Shown piece by piece: positions 7,436 through 16,116 of a stretch of 64,000 nt of DNA. This DNA is from Clostridium sp. (lineage in GTDB: Bacteria > Bacillota > Clostridia > Lachnospirales > Lachnospiraceae). The position numbers and the translations under genes are program-made. The stretch lies in the NCBI GenBank assembly GCA_031275405.1, contig JAISOV010000057.1, positions 1 through 64,000 on the forward strand, read 5' to 3'. The notes beneath the pieces were generated by a model, which was not told the DNA's origin, did not search any database, and worked only from the letters and a program-made list of their open reading frames with translations. The stretch's first letter is position 1; every line of letters begins with the position of its first letter.

Positions 7436-8869
7436 ATGCGTAAGACCAAGATGATCTGCACGATCGGGCCGGCAAGCGAGAGCGAGGACAGGCTACGGGA
7501 ACTCATGCTGGCGGGTATGAATGTCGCCAGGTTCAACTTTTCTCACGGCACACAGGAAGAACAGCTGGAAAAATTCAACCGGGTCGTGCGGGTGAGGACA
7601 CAGCTGAACCTTCCGGTGGCATCCATGCTAGATACCAAAGGGCCGGAAATCCGGCTTCGCGATTTTGACGGCGGCAGGGCGCAGCTTCAGGCCGGGCAGA
7701 CGTTCACCCTGACCACGGAGGAAGTCTTAGGCGACAGCCGCCGGGCGACGATCTCTTACAAGAACCTCATAAAAGACATCGAACCGGGCGCGACGATCTT
7801 GATCGACGACGGCCTGATTGCAATGCAGATCCAGGAAATCCGAGGAAACGACATCATCTGCCATGTCAAGAACGGCGGGCCGGTTTCCAACCACAAGGGC
7901 GTCAACGTTCCCGGCGCGGTTCTGTCCATGCCTTACATCAGCCAGGCCGACCGGGAGGACATCCTGTTCGGCAGCCGGATGGGCTTTGACTTTCTTGCGG
8001 CCTCTTTCTGCCGGACAAAGGAAGACATCCTGGAGGTACGGAGCCTTTTGCGGGAGCATGGGAGCGATGCTTTCCATGGAAACCCGATGAAGATCATCGC
8101 TAAGATCGAGAATATGCAGGGAATCGAGAACCTGGAAGAAATCCTGAGTGTCTCCGACGGCATTATGGTGGCAAGAGGGGATATGGGAGTGGAGATCCCG
8201 TTGGAAGAAGTTCCGATTATCCAGAAAAAAATGATCAAGATGGCGGTGGCGGCAGGGAAGCACGTCATTACGGCGACCCAGATGTTAGACTCCATGATCC
8301 ATCATCCCAGGCCCACACGGGCGGAAGCTGCGGACGTCGCAAACGCGATCTATGACGGAACGACCGCCATCATGCTTTCCGGGGAAAGCGCGGCGGGGGA
8401 ATATCCGGTAGAAGCCGTGAAGACCATGGCAAGGATCGCGGAAAGCGCGGAGCGGGATATTGATTACTGGGGCAGGCTGCTCCGTTCGGCGCCGGTCGTC
8501 CAACCCGACATCGCCACGGCGATTTCACACGCCACCTGCTCCACGGCGATGGAGCTGAACGCGGCGGCGATCATCACGGTTACGATGTCCGGCGCCACGG
8601 CGGGGATGATTTCCAGATTCAAACCCAGCTGCCCGATCATCGGCTGCACGGTGGAGGAAACGACCTGCCGGAGACTGAATCTGCTGTGGGGCGTCAGCCC
8701 TCTTTTGATGGAAAAAGAGGAAACGGCCGAAGAACTGTTCCAAGTAGCGGTTCGGGAGACAAAGAAAGCCGGGTTCGTCCAGCCGGGCGACATCGTGGTG
8801 CTTACGGCGGGAGTACCCCTCGGGGTATCCGGGAAGACGAACATGGTAAGAGTCGTCGAGGTGGAATGA
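7436..8869 (+). CDS. pyk: Pyruvate kinase
   Basis: The enzyme converts phosphoenolpyruvate and ADP to pyruvate and ATP, the last step of glycolysis. Its 477 residues cover the catalytic and regulatory domains. The extra C-terminal PEP-utilising domain found in some Firmicutes is absent. Motifs: TKMICTIGPAS at the N-terminus, MNVARFNFSHG, LDTKGPEIR, IIAKIENMQG, MVARGDMGVEIP, and ITATQMLDSM. Between the lid region and IIAKIEN there is an extra AFHGN, encoded by one copy of the dispersed CCATGGA repeat (8065-8083). AAGGAG precedes the ATG. It interrupts an otherwise yaa-type cluster. Confidence 0.97.
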   Translation: MRKTKMICTIGPASESEDRLRELMLAGMNVARFNFSHGTQEEQLEKFNRVVRVRTQLNLPVASMLDTKGPEIRLRDFDGGRAQLQAGQTFTLTTEEVLGDSRRATISYKNLIKDIEPGATILIDDGLIAMQIQEIRGNDIICHVKNGGPVSNHKGVNVPGAVLSMPYISQADREDILFGSRMGFDFLAASFCRTKEDILEVRSLLREHGSDAFHGNPMKIIAKIENMQGIENLEEILSVSDGIMVARGDMGVEIPLEEVPIIQKKMIKMAVAAGKHVITATQMLDSMIHHPRPTRAEAADVANAIYDGTTAIMLSGESAAGEYPVEAVKTMARIAESAERDIDYWGRLLRSAPVVQPDIATAISHATCSTAMELNAAAIITVTMSGATAGMISRFKPSCPIIGCTVEETTCRRLNLLWGVSPLLMEKEETAEELFQVAVRETKKAGFVQPGDIVVLTAGVPLGVSGKTNMVRVVEVE

Positions 8870-8875
8870 GGGTAC

Positions 8876-9466
8876 ATGGGAAAAATCGTCTATCTTATGG
8901 GAAAGAGCTGCGCGGGCAAAAATACGGTCTTTCAGAAGCTGCTGGAAGAAGAAATTCATCTCAAAACCATCATACCTTATACGACCCGCCCGATCCGGGC
9001 AGGAGAAACGGACGGGGTCGAATACCATTTTACCGACGAGGCCGGGTTCCGTCAGATGGAGAGAGCGGGCAGGGTCATCGAATCCCGTACCTATCATACG
9101 GCACATGGGAAATGGATTTATTTTACCGCAGCGGACGAAACCATAGATCTGGAACGACATTCCTACCTCATGATCGGCACGCTGGATTCCTTTGTACAAG
9201 TAAAGGAATACTTTGGAGTGACAAAACTGCTTCCGGTTATGATAGAATTAGATGACGGCAAAAGACTGCAGCGCGCCTTGGAGAGGGAGCGGAGCCAGGA
9301 AACCCCACGGTACGAGGAAATGTGCCGGAGGTTTCTCGCGGACAGCGAGGATTTCAGGGCGGACAAGGTGGCTGACGCGGGTGTCACAAAAACCTTTTCC
9401 AGTCACGACCTGTCCGGCTGTCTGGCGCAGATCCGGGCATATATGCGGCAGATGGAAGCCGTCTGA
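8876..9466 (+). CDS. Guanylate kinase-like P-loop protein
   Basis: This 196-residue protein has the guanylate-kinase layout: an N-terminal P-loop, TTRPIRAGETDGVEYHF (the GMP-binding segment), and a C-terminal lid. The P-loop reads GKSCAGKNT rather than the usual GPSGVGKGT, a variant that recurs in clostridial paralogues. It may therefore be a second, specialised nucleotide kinase rather than the essential Gmk. It starts six bases after pyk. In B. subtilis the corresponding position next to yaaR and holB is occupied by thymidylate kinase, so this may be a functional replacement or simply a neighbour. Confidence 0.8.
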   Translation: MGKIVYLMGKSCAGKNTVFQKLLEEEIHLKTIIPYTTRPIRAGETDGVEYHFTDEAGFRQMERAGRVIESRTYHTAHGKWIYFTAADETIDLERHSYLMIGTLDSFVQVKEYFGVTKLLPVMIELDDGKRLQRALERERSQETPRYEEMCRRFLADSEDFRADKVADAGVTKTFSSHDLSGCLAQIRAYMRQMEAV

Positions 9467-9478
9467 GGAAGATGACGT

Positions 9479-9919
9479 ATGGATATCAAAGTGAATCAAG
9501 CGGCTCCTGTGTCGTCGCCGGAACAGACCCAGCAGGCTCAGCCTGCGGACGGTGACTTTCGGTTTACGCTCACCAGCCGTCTTGAGGAAGCCGAACTGCA
9601 GACGAAGCTGCAGGCGCTTCTGGAAGAAATCACCAAAGAAGGAGACAAGCTGGCGAAACGTCGGGATATACGGGATATGAAACATTACCGTGGCCTGGTG
9701 AAATCTTTTCTGAACGAGGTGGTCAGCCGCTCACATTCTTTTTCCCGGGAAAATTTCCTGGATCGCCGGGGACGGCACCGGGTCTATGGGATCATCCGGC
9801 TGATTGATGAAAACCTGGACGAGCTGGCGCGGGAACTGATGAAAGAGGAAAAAGACAATCTGGTCATACTGGAGAAAATCGGTGAGATCCGGGGTCTGCT
9901 TCTGGATATTTTCACTTGA
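9479..9919 (+). CDS. yaaR: YaaR family protein (DUF327)
   Basis: This is a 146-residue, mostly helical protein with a low-complexity Gln/Pro/Ala N-terminus (about residues 8-25). The conserved block [18 protein letters not shown] and the following [19 protein letters not shown] are typical of YaaR. The function of the family is unknown; it is consistently adjacent to holB in Firmicutes, as here. It lies 12 bases after the guanylate-kinase-like gene. Confidence 0.85.
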   Translation: MDIKVNQAAPVSSPEQTQQAQPADGDFRFTLTSRLEEAELQTKLQALLEEITKEGDKLAKRRDIRDMKHYRGLVKSFLNEVVSRSHSFSRENFLDRRGRHRVYGIIRLIDENLDELARELMKEEKDNLVILEKIGEIRGLLLDIFT

Positions 9920-10007
9920 CCCTGGACGGCGCGGACGCGGCCTGAGACAGGGAGACCGTGCGGGGAAAGGCGGAAACCCTTTCGGTTTGTAGGAAAGGAG
10001 GTCTATT

Positions 10008-11012
10008 GTGGCTGGATTCAAAGACCTTGTCGGTCAGGAACAGATCAAGGAGCATTTACGGAACGCCTTGTCCGGCGGCAAGGTTTCCCATGCCTATCTT
10101 ATAGACGGCGAGAAGGGTTCCGGCAAGGAGTTCCTCGCGAAGATCTTTGCCATGGCGCTCAACTGTGAAGTCCGGCGGACGGAGGGCGGCGCGGAGCCTT
10201 GCCAGAACTGCCATTCCTGCAGGCAGGCTCTTTCCGGCAATCAGCCGGACATCATCCGGCTCGTGCATGAAAAGCCGGACGCCATCGGTGTGGACGACAT
10301 CCGGGAGCAAGTCAATCAGGACGTATCCATCAAGCCTTACGCCAGTCCGTATAAGGTCTACCTCATCAGCGAAGCGGAAAAGATGACGCCGCAGGCACAG
10401 AACGCCCTTTTGAAGACCCTGGAGGAACCTCCGCCTTATGTGGTGATCCTCCTGCTGGCTTCCAACGTGAACGCCCTCCTGCCCACGGTCGTCAGCCGCT
10501 GTGTCCTGCTGCGTATGAAGCCGGCCACAGACGGGCAGGTCAAAAACTTCCTGATGCGGATCTTACAGGTGCCGGACTACAAGGCGCAGATCTGCGCCGC
10601 CTTTGCCAGAGGGAACGTAGGCAGGGCTAAGGCGCTGGCACAGAGCGAGGAATTCGAGAACGTCAAGGAAGAAGCCCTTTCTTTTTTGAAATGTGTCCAG
10701 GACATGGACGTCCACGAAATGATTCCGGCAGTGAAAAAGATTTCGGATGATAAGATCGACGTACAGGATTATCTGGACATGATCATGATCTGGTACCGGG
10801 ATATTCTGCTGTTCAAAGCTACCAATGACGTGAATCAGCTGATTTTCCGGGAGGAGATCAGCCACATACGCAGAGCCGCCCAAAGGAGCAGCTACGAGGG
10901 GATCGAGAGGGTCATCGAGGCTTTGGAGAAAGCGAAGACGCGGCTGCGGGCGAACGTAAACTTTGATCTGACCTTGGAACTGCTGTTTCTGGAGATGAAA
11001 GAGAACGGATAA
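10008..11012 (+). CDS. holB: DNA polymerase III subunit delta'
   Basis: This 334-residue AAA+ clamp-loader subunit helps load the sliding clamp at replication forks. It shows GEKGSGKEF at the P-loop position with no Ser/Thr after the lysine, which fits delta' being a non-hydrolysing subunit. A zinc-binding cysteine cluster follows (C..EPCQNCHSC), then ALLKTLEEPP and the SRC motif in VVSRCVLLRM. The start is GTG 10008, set by AAAGGAGG about six bases upstream. It sits between yaaR and ricT as in other Firmicutes. Confidence 0.93.
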   Translation: MAGFKDLVGQEQIKEHLRNALSGGKVSHAYLIDGEKGSGKEFLAKIFAMALNCEVRRTEGGAEPCQNCHSCRQALSGNQPDIIRLVHEKPDAIGVDDIREQVNQDVSIKPYASPYKVYLISEAEKMTPQAQNALLKTLEEPPPYVVILLLASNVNALLPTVVSRCVLLRMKPATDGQVKNFLMRILQVPDYKAQICAAFARGNVGRAKALAQSEEFENVKEEALSFLKCVQDMDVHEMIPAVKKISDDKIDVQDYLDMIMIWYRDILLFKATNDVNQLIFREEISHIRRAAQRSSYEGIERVIEALEKAKTRLRANVNFDLTLELLFLEMKENG

Positions 11013-11043
11013 GACAGGCGCCGTTGCCGACAGGGAGGGAGCA

Positions 11044-11089
11044 AGTTTGAAACTACGTTTCAAACTGAGAGTTTTGTCCTTTCGGACAA
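11044..11089 (+). promoter_or_regulatory. Two hairpins between holB and ricT
   Basis: AGTTTGAAAC/GTTTCAAACT (11044-11053 with 11057-11066) and TTGTCC/GGACAA (11074-11079 with 11084-11089) occupy most of the 113-base gap. Neither has a T-run. They may tune expression or RNA processing between the two genes. Confidence 0.5.
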
Positions 11090-11125
11090 GACATCTCGCT
11101 TTATTGGGAAAGGATGGTCATATAA

Positions 11126-12076
11126 ATGGTAAAAATCATCGGAGTCAGGTTCCGTAAAGCAGGCAGGATTTACTTCTTCGATCCCGGGAAATTCCATGTC
11201 CGGAAAGGGGATCCGGTCATTGTGGAAACTGCCCGGGGGATCGAGTTCGGCTCGGTGGTGAGCGAGATACGGGAAATCGAGCAGAAAGAACTGCCGCAGC
11301 CCTTGAAGCCGGTCATTCGGCTTGCCAACAAAAAAGACCAGGCACAGGAAGCGAACAACCGGAGGAAAGAAAAGGACGCTTTCCGGATCTGCCTGGAAAA
11401 AATCAAGAGCCACAGGCTGGAGATGAAGCTGATCGACGCGGAGTATACGTTTGACAACAATAAGGTGCTTTTTTATTTTACCGCAGACGGCAGAGTGGAT
11501 TTCCGGGAACTGGTCAAGGATCTGGCCTCCGTCTTCAAGACCAGGATCGAGCTGCGCCAGATCGGCGTGAGGGATGAAACCAAGATCCTGGGCGGCATGG
11601 GTATCTGCGGCCGCGCCCTGTGCTGTCATACTCATCTGACGGACTTTATCCCGGTGTCCATCAAAATGGCGAAAGAGCAGAACCTTTCCCTGAATCCGAC
11701 CAAAATATCCGGCGTGTGCGGACGGCTCATGTGCTGTCTGAAACATGAGGAAGAAACCTATGAGGAACTGAACCGCAAACTGCCCAACATCGGGGATTTC
11801 GTCACCATGGACGACGGGCTGAAAGGCCAGGTACACAGCGTCAACGTGCTGCGCCAGATGGTGAAGGTCGTCGTGGAAGTAAACGACGAAAAGGAAATCC
11901 GGGAATACGAAGTCAAGCAGCTGCGCTTTAAGAAGCGGCCTGGAAAAAAGGAAAAAGCGGAGCTTCCCAAAGGCGAGATGTCCAAAGAGGAACTGCGGGA
12001 GCTGGCGCGGCTGGAGAAGCAGGAGAAGCTGGAGAAACAGGAAAAGAAGTCGAAGTCGAAACTGGCCGAGGACTGA
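11126..12076 (+). CDS. ricT: RicT/YaaT, PSP1-domain protein
   Basis: This 316-residue protein belongs to the PSP1 family. In B. subtilis it forms the RicAFT complex, an iron-sulfur containing adaptor for RNase Y mRNA processing and for sporulation and competence control. Conserved cysteines appear in GGMGICGRALCCHTHL and SGVCGRLMCCLKHEEETY, as in iron-sulfur-binding RicT proteins. The C-terminus is a charged Lys/Glu tail from about residue 275. AAGGATGG precedes the ATG. It follows holB, the usual synteny. Confidence 0.9.
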   Translation: MVKIIGVRFRKAGRIYFFDPGKFHVRKGDPVIVETARGIEFGSVVSEIREIEQKELPQPLKPVIRLANKKDQAQEANNRRKEKDAFRICLEKIKSHRLEMKLIDAEYTFDNNKVLFYFTADGRVDFRELVKDLASVFKTRIELRQIGVRDETKILGGMGICGRALCCHTHLTDFIPVSIKMAKEQNLSLNPTKISGVCGRLMCCLKHEEETYEELNRKLPNIGDFVTMDDGLKGQVHSVNVLRQMVKVVVEVNDEKEIREYEVKQLRFKKRPGKKEKAELPKGEMSKEELRELARLEKQEKLEKQEKKSKSKLAED

Positions 12077-12095
12077 ACGGGGGAAGCAGTACAGA

Positions 12096-12920
12096 ATGCG
12101 GGATCAATGGAAGGAAGGCGTTTTATGCAGGCAAGGCCTTCCATGCAAGCAGGGCCTTCCAGGGAAGGAAGACCTTCCAGGGAAGCCGGAAAAAAAACCG
12201 GCGGAAAGGCTGGACGAGCTGCAGCGCAACGGCTACCGGATCTTACAGAATCCGGAAACAACGTTCTGCTTCGGGATGGACGCGGTACTGCTTTCCGGCT
12301 TTGCCGCCGCCAGACAGGGCGACAAGGTACTGGACTTGGGGTGCGGGACCGGAATTATCCCCCTCCTGATGGCGGCGAAAACGCGGGCTTCCCACTTTAC
12401 CGGGCTGGAGATCCAGACGGAAAGCGCACAGCTGGCAAGGCGCAGCGTCGCTTTGAACGGACTGACGGAGAAGATCGAAATCGTGACCGGCGACATCAAG
12501 GAAGCGGACGCCCTGTTCGGGTCTGCTTCTTTTGACGTCATAACCTGCAACCCGCCTTACATGATCGGAAGTCACGGACTGGTGAACCCTAAGACGCCTA
12601 AAGCCATCGCCAGGCATGAGATTCTCTGCACGCTGGAAGACGTGGTAAGCCAGGCTGCCAGACTGCTGAAACCGGGCGGGCGTTTCTTCATGGTACACAG
12701 GCCTTTCCGGCTGACGGAAATCATGGTTGCCCTGTCGAACCATAAACTGGAGCCTAAGCGGCTCCGTCTGGTGTACCCGTTTGCGGACAGGGAGCCGAAT
12801 ATGGTGCTGCTTGAGGCGGTACGCGGCGGAAAGCCCCGGGTGAAGGTGGAGAAGCCCCTGATCATCTTCGAGGAGCCGGGAGTGTATACGCGGGAAATCC
12901 AGGATCAATATGGGTATTGA
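12096..12920 (+). CDS. tRNA1(Val) adenine-N6 methyltransferase (YabB/TrmN6)
   Basis: The 274-residue SAM-dependent methylase modifies A37 of tRNA-Val. Motif I is VLDLGCGTGIIPLL, and the catalytic motif NPPY occurs in ITCNPPYM. The fold starts at about residue 36 (ERLDELQRNGYRILQ). The first 35 residues are encoded by three imperfect repeats with CCTTCCA cores (12114-12186) giving a GLPxK pattern; family members lack this extension. The start codon could therefore be later, but no better one is visible. Its stop lies 38 bases before rsmI, a conserved pair. Confidence 0.88.
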   Translation: MRDQWKEGVLCRQGLPCKQGLPGKEDLPGKPEKKPAERLDELQRNGYRILQNPETTFCFGMDAVLLSGFAAARQGDKVLDLGCGTGIIPLLMAAKTRASHFTGLEIQTESAQLARRSVALNGLTEKIEIVTGDIKEADALFGSASFDVITCNPPYMIGSHGLVNPKTPKAIARHEILCTLEDVVSQAARLLKPGGRFFMVHRPFRLTEIMVALSNHKLEPKRLRLVYPFADREPNMVLLEAVRGGKPRVKVEKPLIIFEEPGVYTREIQDQYGY

Positions 12921-12958
12921 GGACAGAGCCTCTCGCTTGGCGGGAAAGGACGGTAAAA

Positions 12959-13804
12959 TTGGCAGGAACCTTATTTTTGTGCGCGACGCCTATCGGCAAC
13001 CTAGGCGATATGACCAACCGGGTAATCGAAACCCTCCGGTCGGCGGATCTGATCGCGGCGGAGGATACCAGAAACAGCAGGAAATTGCTGGAAATCTTTC
13101 AGATTCATACGCCGATGACCAGTTACCACGAGCATAATCAGACGGAGAAAGGAAGGCGGCTGATCGGGCAGCTTCTGGACGGGAAAAACATTGCCTTGAT
13201 TACCGATGCCGGAACGCCCGCCATCTCTGATCCGGGGGAGGATCTGGTCAGTCTGTGCCGTGAAAACGACATTCCCGTCACTTCCTTGCCCGGGGCCGCC
13301 GCCTGCATAACGGCGCTTACCCTGTCGGGGCTTCCCACAGGGCGGTTCTGCTTTGAGGGCTTCCTCCCCGCGAACAAGAAAGAAAGGAGCCGGATTCTGG
13401 AAGAGCTGCGGCAGGAAAGCCGGACGATGATCCTGTATGAAGCTCCCCATCATCTCCAAAAGACCCTTGCGGACTTACAGGAAGCCTTGGGAGAACGCCG
13501 GGTGGCGGTCTGCCGCGAACTGACGAAAAAGTTTGAAACGGTCATGCCCACCACTTTGCGGGAGGCCGCCCTTTTTTACGAAACCCAGGAGCCGAGAGGG
13601 GAATATGTGCTGGTGGTGGAGGGGAAAAGCTTCCGGGAAAAACGCCGGGAAGAGATTGCCGCCTGGGAGGGCATGACGGTGGCGCGGCATCTGGGATATT
13701 ATGAAGCCCAAGGGCTGGATCGGAAAGCCGCCATGAAGCAGGTCGCCAAAGACCGGGGAACGGCGAAACGGGAGATCTATGCGGCGATCCAGAATCAAAA
13801 ATAA
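12959..13804 (+). CDS. rsmI: 16S rRNA (cytidine1402-2'-O)-methyltransferase
   Basis: This 281-residue tetrapyrrole-methylase-fold enzyme methylates the ribose of C1402 in 16S rRNA. Motifs: ATPIGNLGD at the N-terminus, AEDTRNSRKLL, TDAGTPAISDPG, SLPGAAACITAL and YEAPHHL. The start is TTG 12959, eight bases after AAAGGA. It gives the usual family N-terminus, whereas the longer frame adds unrelated residues. It ends the yaa-type run. Confidence 0.94.
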   Translation: MAGTLFLCATPIGNLGDMTNRVIETLRSADLIAAEDTRNSRKLLEIFQIHTPMTSYHEHNQTEKGRRLIGQLLDGKNIALITDAGTPAISDPGEDLVSLCRENDIPVTSLPGAAACITALTLSGLPTGRFCFEGFLPANKKERSRILEELRQESRTMILYEAPHHLQKTLADLQEALGERRVAVCRELTKKFETVMPTTLREAALFYETQEPRGEYVLVVEGKSFREKRREEIAAWEGMTVARHLGYYEAQGLDRKAAMKQVAKDRGTAKREIYAAIQNQK

Positions 13805-13912
13805 CAGATTTTTTCATTTGGAATTACATTTCGCCGCCGTATAAGAACATTCTTGCTGCGCATACTAAGAAAGCAAACAACAGCAAGCAAATCAATATAG
13901 GAGGCAAGCAAC

Positions 13913-14098
13913 ATGACCAATATTTCAGAGTTGGAATTACAGAATCTACGCCATCTGATCGGCGGCTTTGACACGACCCACTGTAAACTACAGGAATACG
14001 CGAAGCAGGCCGAAGACTCCCAGGTAAAGCAGTTTTTTGAAAAAGGCGCACAATCCGCCATGGACAACAAACAGCAGCTTATGAAATTTTTACAGTAA
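13913..14098 (+). CDS. Small CotF-like protein
   Basis: This is a 61-residue helical protein beginning MTNISELELQNLRHLIGG and ending KQQLMKFLQ. The pattern resembles short spore-coat CotF relatives found in pairs in clostridia. ATAGGAGGC lies about eight bases before the ATG. A coat role is inferred from family resemblance and from the adjacent spore genes. Confidence 0.75.
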   Translation: MTNISELELQNLRHLIGGFDTTHCKLQEYAKQAEDSQVKQFFEKGAQSAMDNKQQLMKFLQ

Positions 14099-14137
14099 AC
14101 AGTTTGATAGGGAAAAAAGAAAATCGGAGGAAGAATC

Positions 14138-14398
14138 ATGCAGATGCAGGAAAAAACAATGGTAGCGGATACTTTGACAGGCATTAACGGGGAACTGCTC
14201 CGTTATGCGGAAATGATTCCCCAGACGGAGAACACGGAACTGAAGCAGTGCCTCAAACAGCTCCGGACGGCGTGTGAGCAGTCGCAGGAAGAATTATATA
14301 TGATCGCCAGAGAGAAATCGTACTATGTGCCGGCGGCCAAAGCAACCCAGGACGAGATCAGCCACGTAAAGAGCCTGTTCACGTGGAAGGCAAGCTGA
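14138..14398 (+). CDS. Spore coat protein, CotF family
   Basis: This 86-residue protein carries the CotF-like segment MVADTLTGINGELLRYAEMIPQ and a Tyr-rich patch (KSYYVPAAKA) before an acidic-basic tail. GGAGGAAG precedes the ATG. It lies 39 bases after the 61-residue relative, forming a two-gene operon that ends in a strong terminator. Confidence 0.8.
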   Translation: MQMQEKTMVADTLTGINGELLRYAEMIPQTENTELKQCLKQLRTACEQSQEELYMIAREKSYYVPAAKATQDEISHVKSLFTWKAS

Positions 14399-14416
14399 GC
14401 TGACGCTCAGTTTTTT
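14395..14416 (+). terminator. Intrinsic terminator after the CotF-like pair
   Basis: CTGAGC/GCTCAG with a four-base loop is followed by TTTTTT. The stem overlaps the stop codon of the coat gene. Confidence 0.9.
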
Positions 14417-14435
14417 CCATGAGGTTTCATGGATC

Positions 14436-14478
14436 AGAGAAGGGCTGTGACACAGAAGTGTCATAGCTTTTCTCTTTT
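14436..14478 (+). terminator. Second intrinsic terminator
   Basis: The long stem AGAGAA-GGCTGTGACAC pairs with GTGTCATAGC-TTTTCTCT and is followed by TTTT. It backs up the first terminator and isolates spmA from the coat genes. Confidence 0.8.
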
Positions 14479-14567
14479 TCCGCAGCCGGATAAATCCCCG
14501 GCATGACGGCGGCGCAGGAAGCATAAAATAAAGATAAGGAACGAATTCCCGACAAAAGGGTGAGATT

Positions 14568-15236
14568 ATGCTGAATTACCTATGGGGCGCCATGATTCTG
14601 CTAGGGGTGGTCTATGCCGCCGTCACGGGCAATATGAGCGCCGTCACCGACGCCGCTTTAGACAGCGCGGGGGAGGCCATTTCCCTGTGCATTACCATGG
14701 CGGGCATCATGGCGCTCTGGGTAGGGCTGATGGAAATTGCCAGGCAGGCGGGCCTGGTTGAAAAGATGACCCGAGGGCTGACGCCCTTCCTGAACTTCCT
14801 GTTCCCGAAGATCCCCAAAGACCATCCTGCCCGGGAATACATAGCTACCAACATCATTACCAATATCCTGGGGCTGGGCTGGGCGTGTACCCCGGCAGGG
14901 CTGAAAGCCATGGAAGCCTTGGCACAGCTGGAAGCCCAAAGGGGGAATGCCGCCTATCTGGACGCCCCCGGCGATCCCCAAGGGAAAAAGCGCCCTGCCC
15001 AGAGGGAGAAAGAGAGGGCCGCCAGCCATGAAATGTGCATCTTTCTGATCCTCAACATCTCATCCTTACAGCTGATCCCGGTGAACATGATTGCCTACCG
15101 CAGGCAGTACGGCAGTGTCAGTCCCGCCGCCATCATCGTACCGGCGATCATCGCGACGAGTATCAGTACGGCGGCGGCGCTCCTGTACTGTAAAATAGTG
15201 CCGCTGCTGGTCAGGAAGATCCCGCGAAGCGAATGA
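14568..15236 (+). CDS. spmA: Spore maturation protein A
   Basis: This 222-residue membrane protein of the nucleoside-recognition (gate) family is needed for spore core dehydration in Bacillus. Motifs include GVVYAAVTGNMSAVTDAALDSA at the start, ITMAGIMALWVGLMEIA, and NIITNILGLGWACTPAGLKAM. A hydrophilic stretch (about 128-148, DPQGKKRPAQREKER) is longer than in Bacillus SpmA. It is followed directly by spmB. Confidence 0.92.
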   Translation: MLNYLWGAMILLGVVYAAVTGNMSAVTDAALDSAGEAISLCITMAGIMALWVGLMEIARQAGLVEKMTRGLTPFLNFLFPKIPKDHPAREYIATNIITNILGLGWACTPAGLKAMEALAQLEAQRGNAAYLDAPGDPQGKKRPAQREKERAASHEMCIFLILNISSLQLIPVNMIAYRRQYGSVSPAAIIVPAIIATSISTAAALLYCKIVPLLVRKIPRSE

Positions 15237-15267
15237 GCAGCCATTCCATAGATAGGAAGAAAATCCC

Positions 15268-15798
15268 ATGAACATCTTGATCCATCTCTCCGATATTATC
15301 ATACCGGCGCTTATTTTTTATATCGTCGCCTATGGCCTCGTATCGAAAGTCAAAGTCTATGAATTCTTTCTGAAAGGCGCCAAGGACGGGCTGAAAATCG
15401 TGGTGGACATCATGCCCACCCTGATCGGCCTGATGGTGGCCGTAGGAGTACTCCGCGCTTCCGGGTTCCTCCAGTTCCTTGGTACGCTTTTCGGTACGCT
15501 GGGGGAACGGGCCGGGATCCCGGCGCAGCTGTTTCCCCTGCTGTTCGTGAAGCTGTTTTCCTCCTCGGCGGCGACCGGGCTGGTACTGGATATTTTCAGG
15601 ACAAACGGGCCGGATTCCTATGTGGGCATCCTGACCTCCATCCTGATGAGCTGTACCGAAACGGTTTTCTACACCATGAGTGTCTATTTCCTTGCGGCGA
15701 AAGTGACCAAGACCAGATATACCCTGCCGGGCGCCCTGCTTGCGGCCTTGGCAGGTCTGGCGGCAAGCGTGTGCCTGACAGGGCTGCTGTTTCCGTGA
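15268..15798 (+). CDS. spmB: Spore maturation protein B
   Basis: This 176-residue membrane protein has the same gate-type fold as SpmA and works with it. Recognisable segments are FFLKGAKDGLKIVVDIMPTL, LFVKLFSSSAATGLVLDIF and SCTETVFYTMSVYF. The gap to spmA is 31 bases. Confidence 0.93.
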   Translation: MNILIHLSDIIIPALIFYIVAYGLVSKVKVYEFFLKGAKDGLKIVVDIMPTLIGLMVAVGVLRASGFLQFLGTLFGTLGERAGIPAQLFPLLFVKLFSSSAATGLVLDIFRTNGPDSYVGILTSILMSCTETVFYTMSVYFLAAKVTKTRYTLPGALLAALAGLAASVCLTGLLFP

Positions 15799-16116
15799 CC
15801 AGGCTGCGGGCGTCTTGCCGCCTGCCCTGCGGGGCAGACTACGCCCGGCGGCGATTGAGCCAGTTTGCCCTCAGCATAGAAATACTTTTTGATGGCGTAA
15901 TCTGTGATATTTTGAATGCGGCATAAGCATTCCCCCGCTCCAAGTACGCAAAGGACGGGTCTAGGGGGATACTGATTTCGTTTCATTCACCAAACACCGA
16001 TAAAATAATGGATAAAATCAGCTTTGAGGAATACTCTGGTGATACAGAAACCGGATCCTAAGGCGGCTATTCAGTTTTTGCGATGCAACTGAATTACCGT
16101 GTTTCAAAATGATGCT
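15799..16116. other. Intergenic region, no gene seen
   Basis: About 320 bases between converging genes. It starts with GC-rich inverted repeats that may terminate spmB. A short minus-strand frame around 15870-15985 reads ITDYAIKKYFYAEGKLA, which looks protein-like but has no start signal or length; it may be a decayed fragment. Confidence 0.4.
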
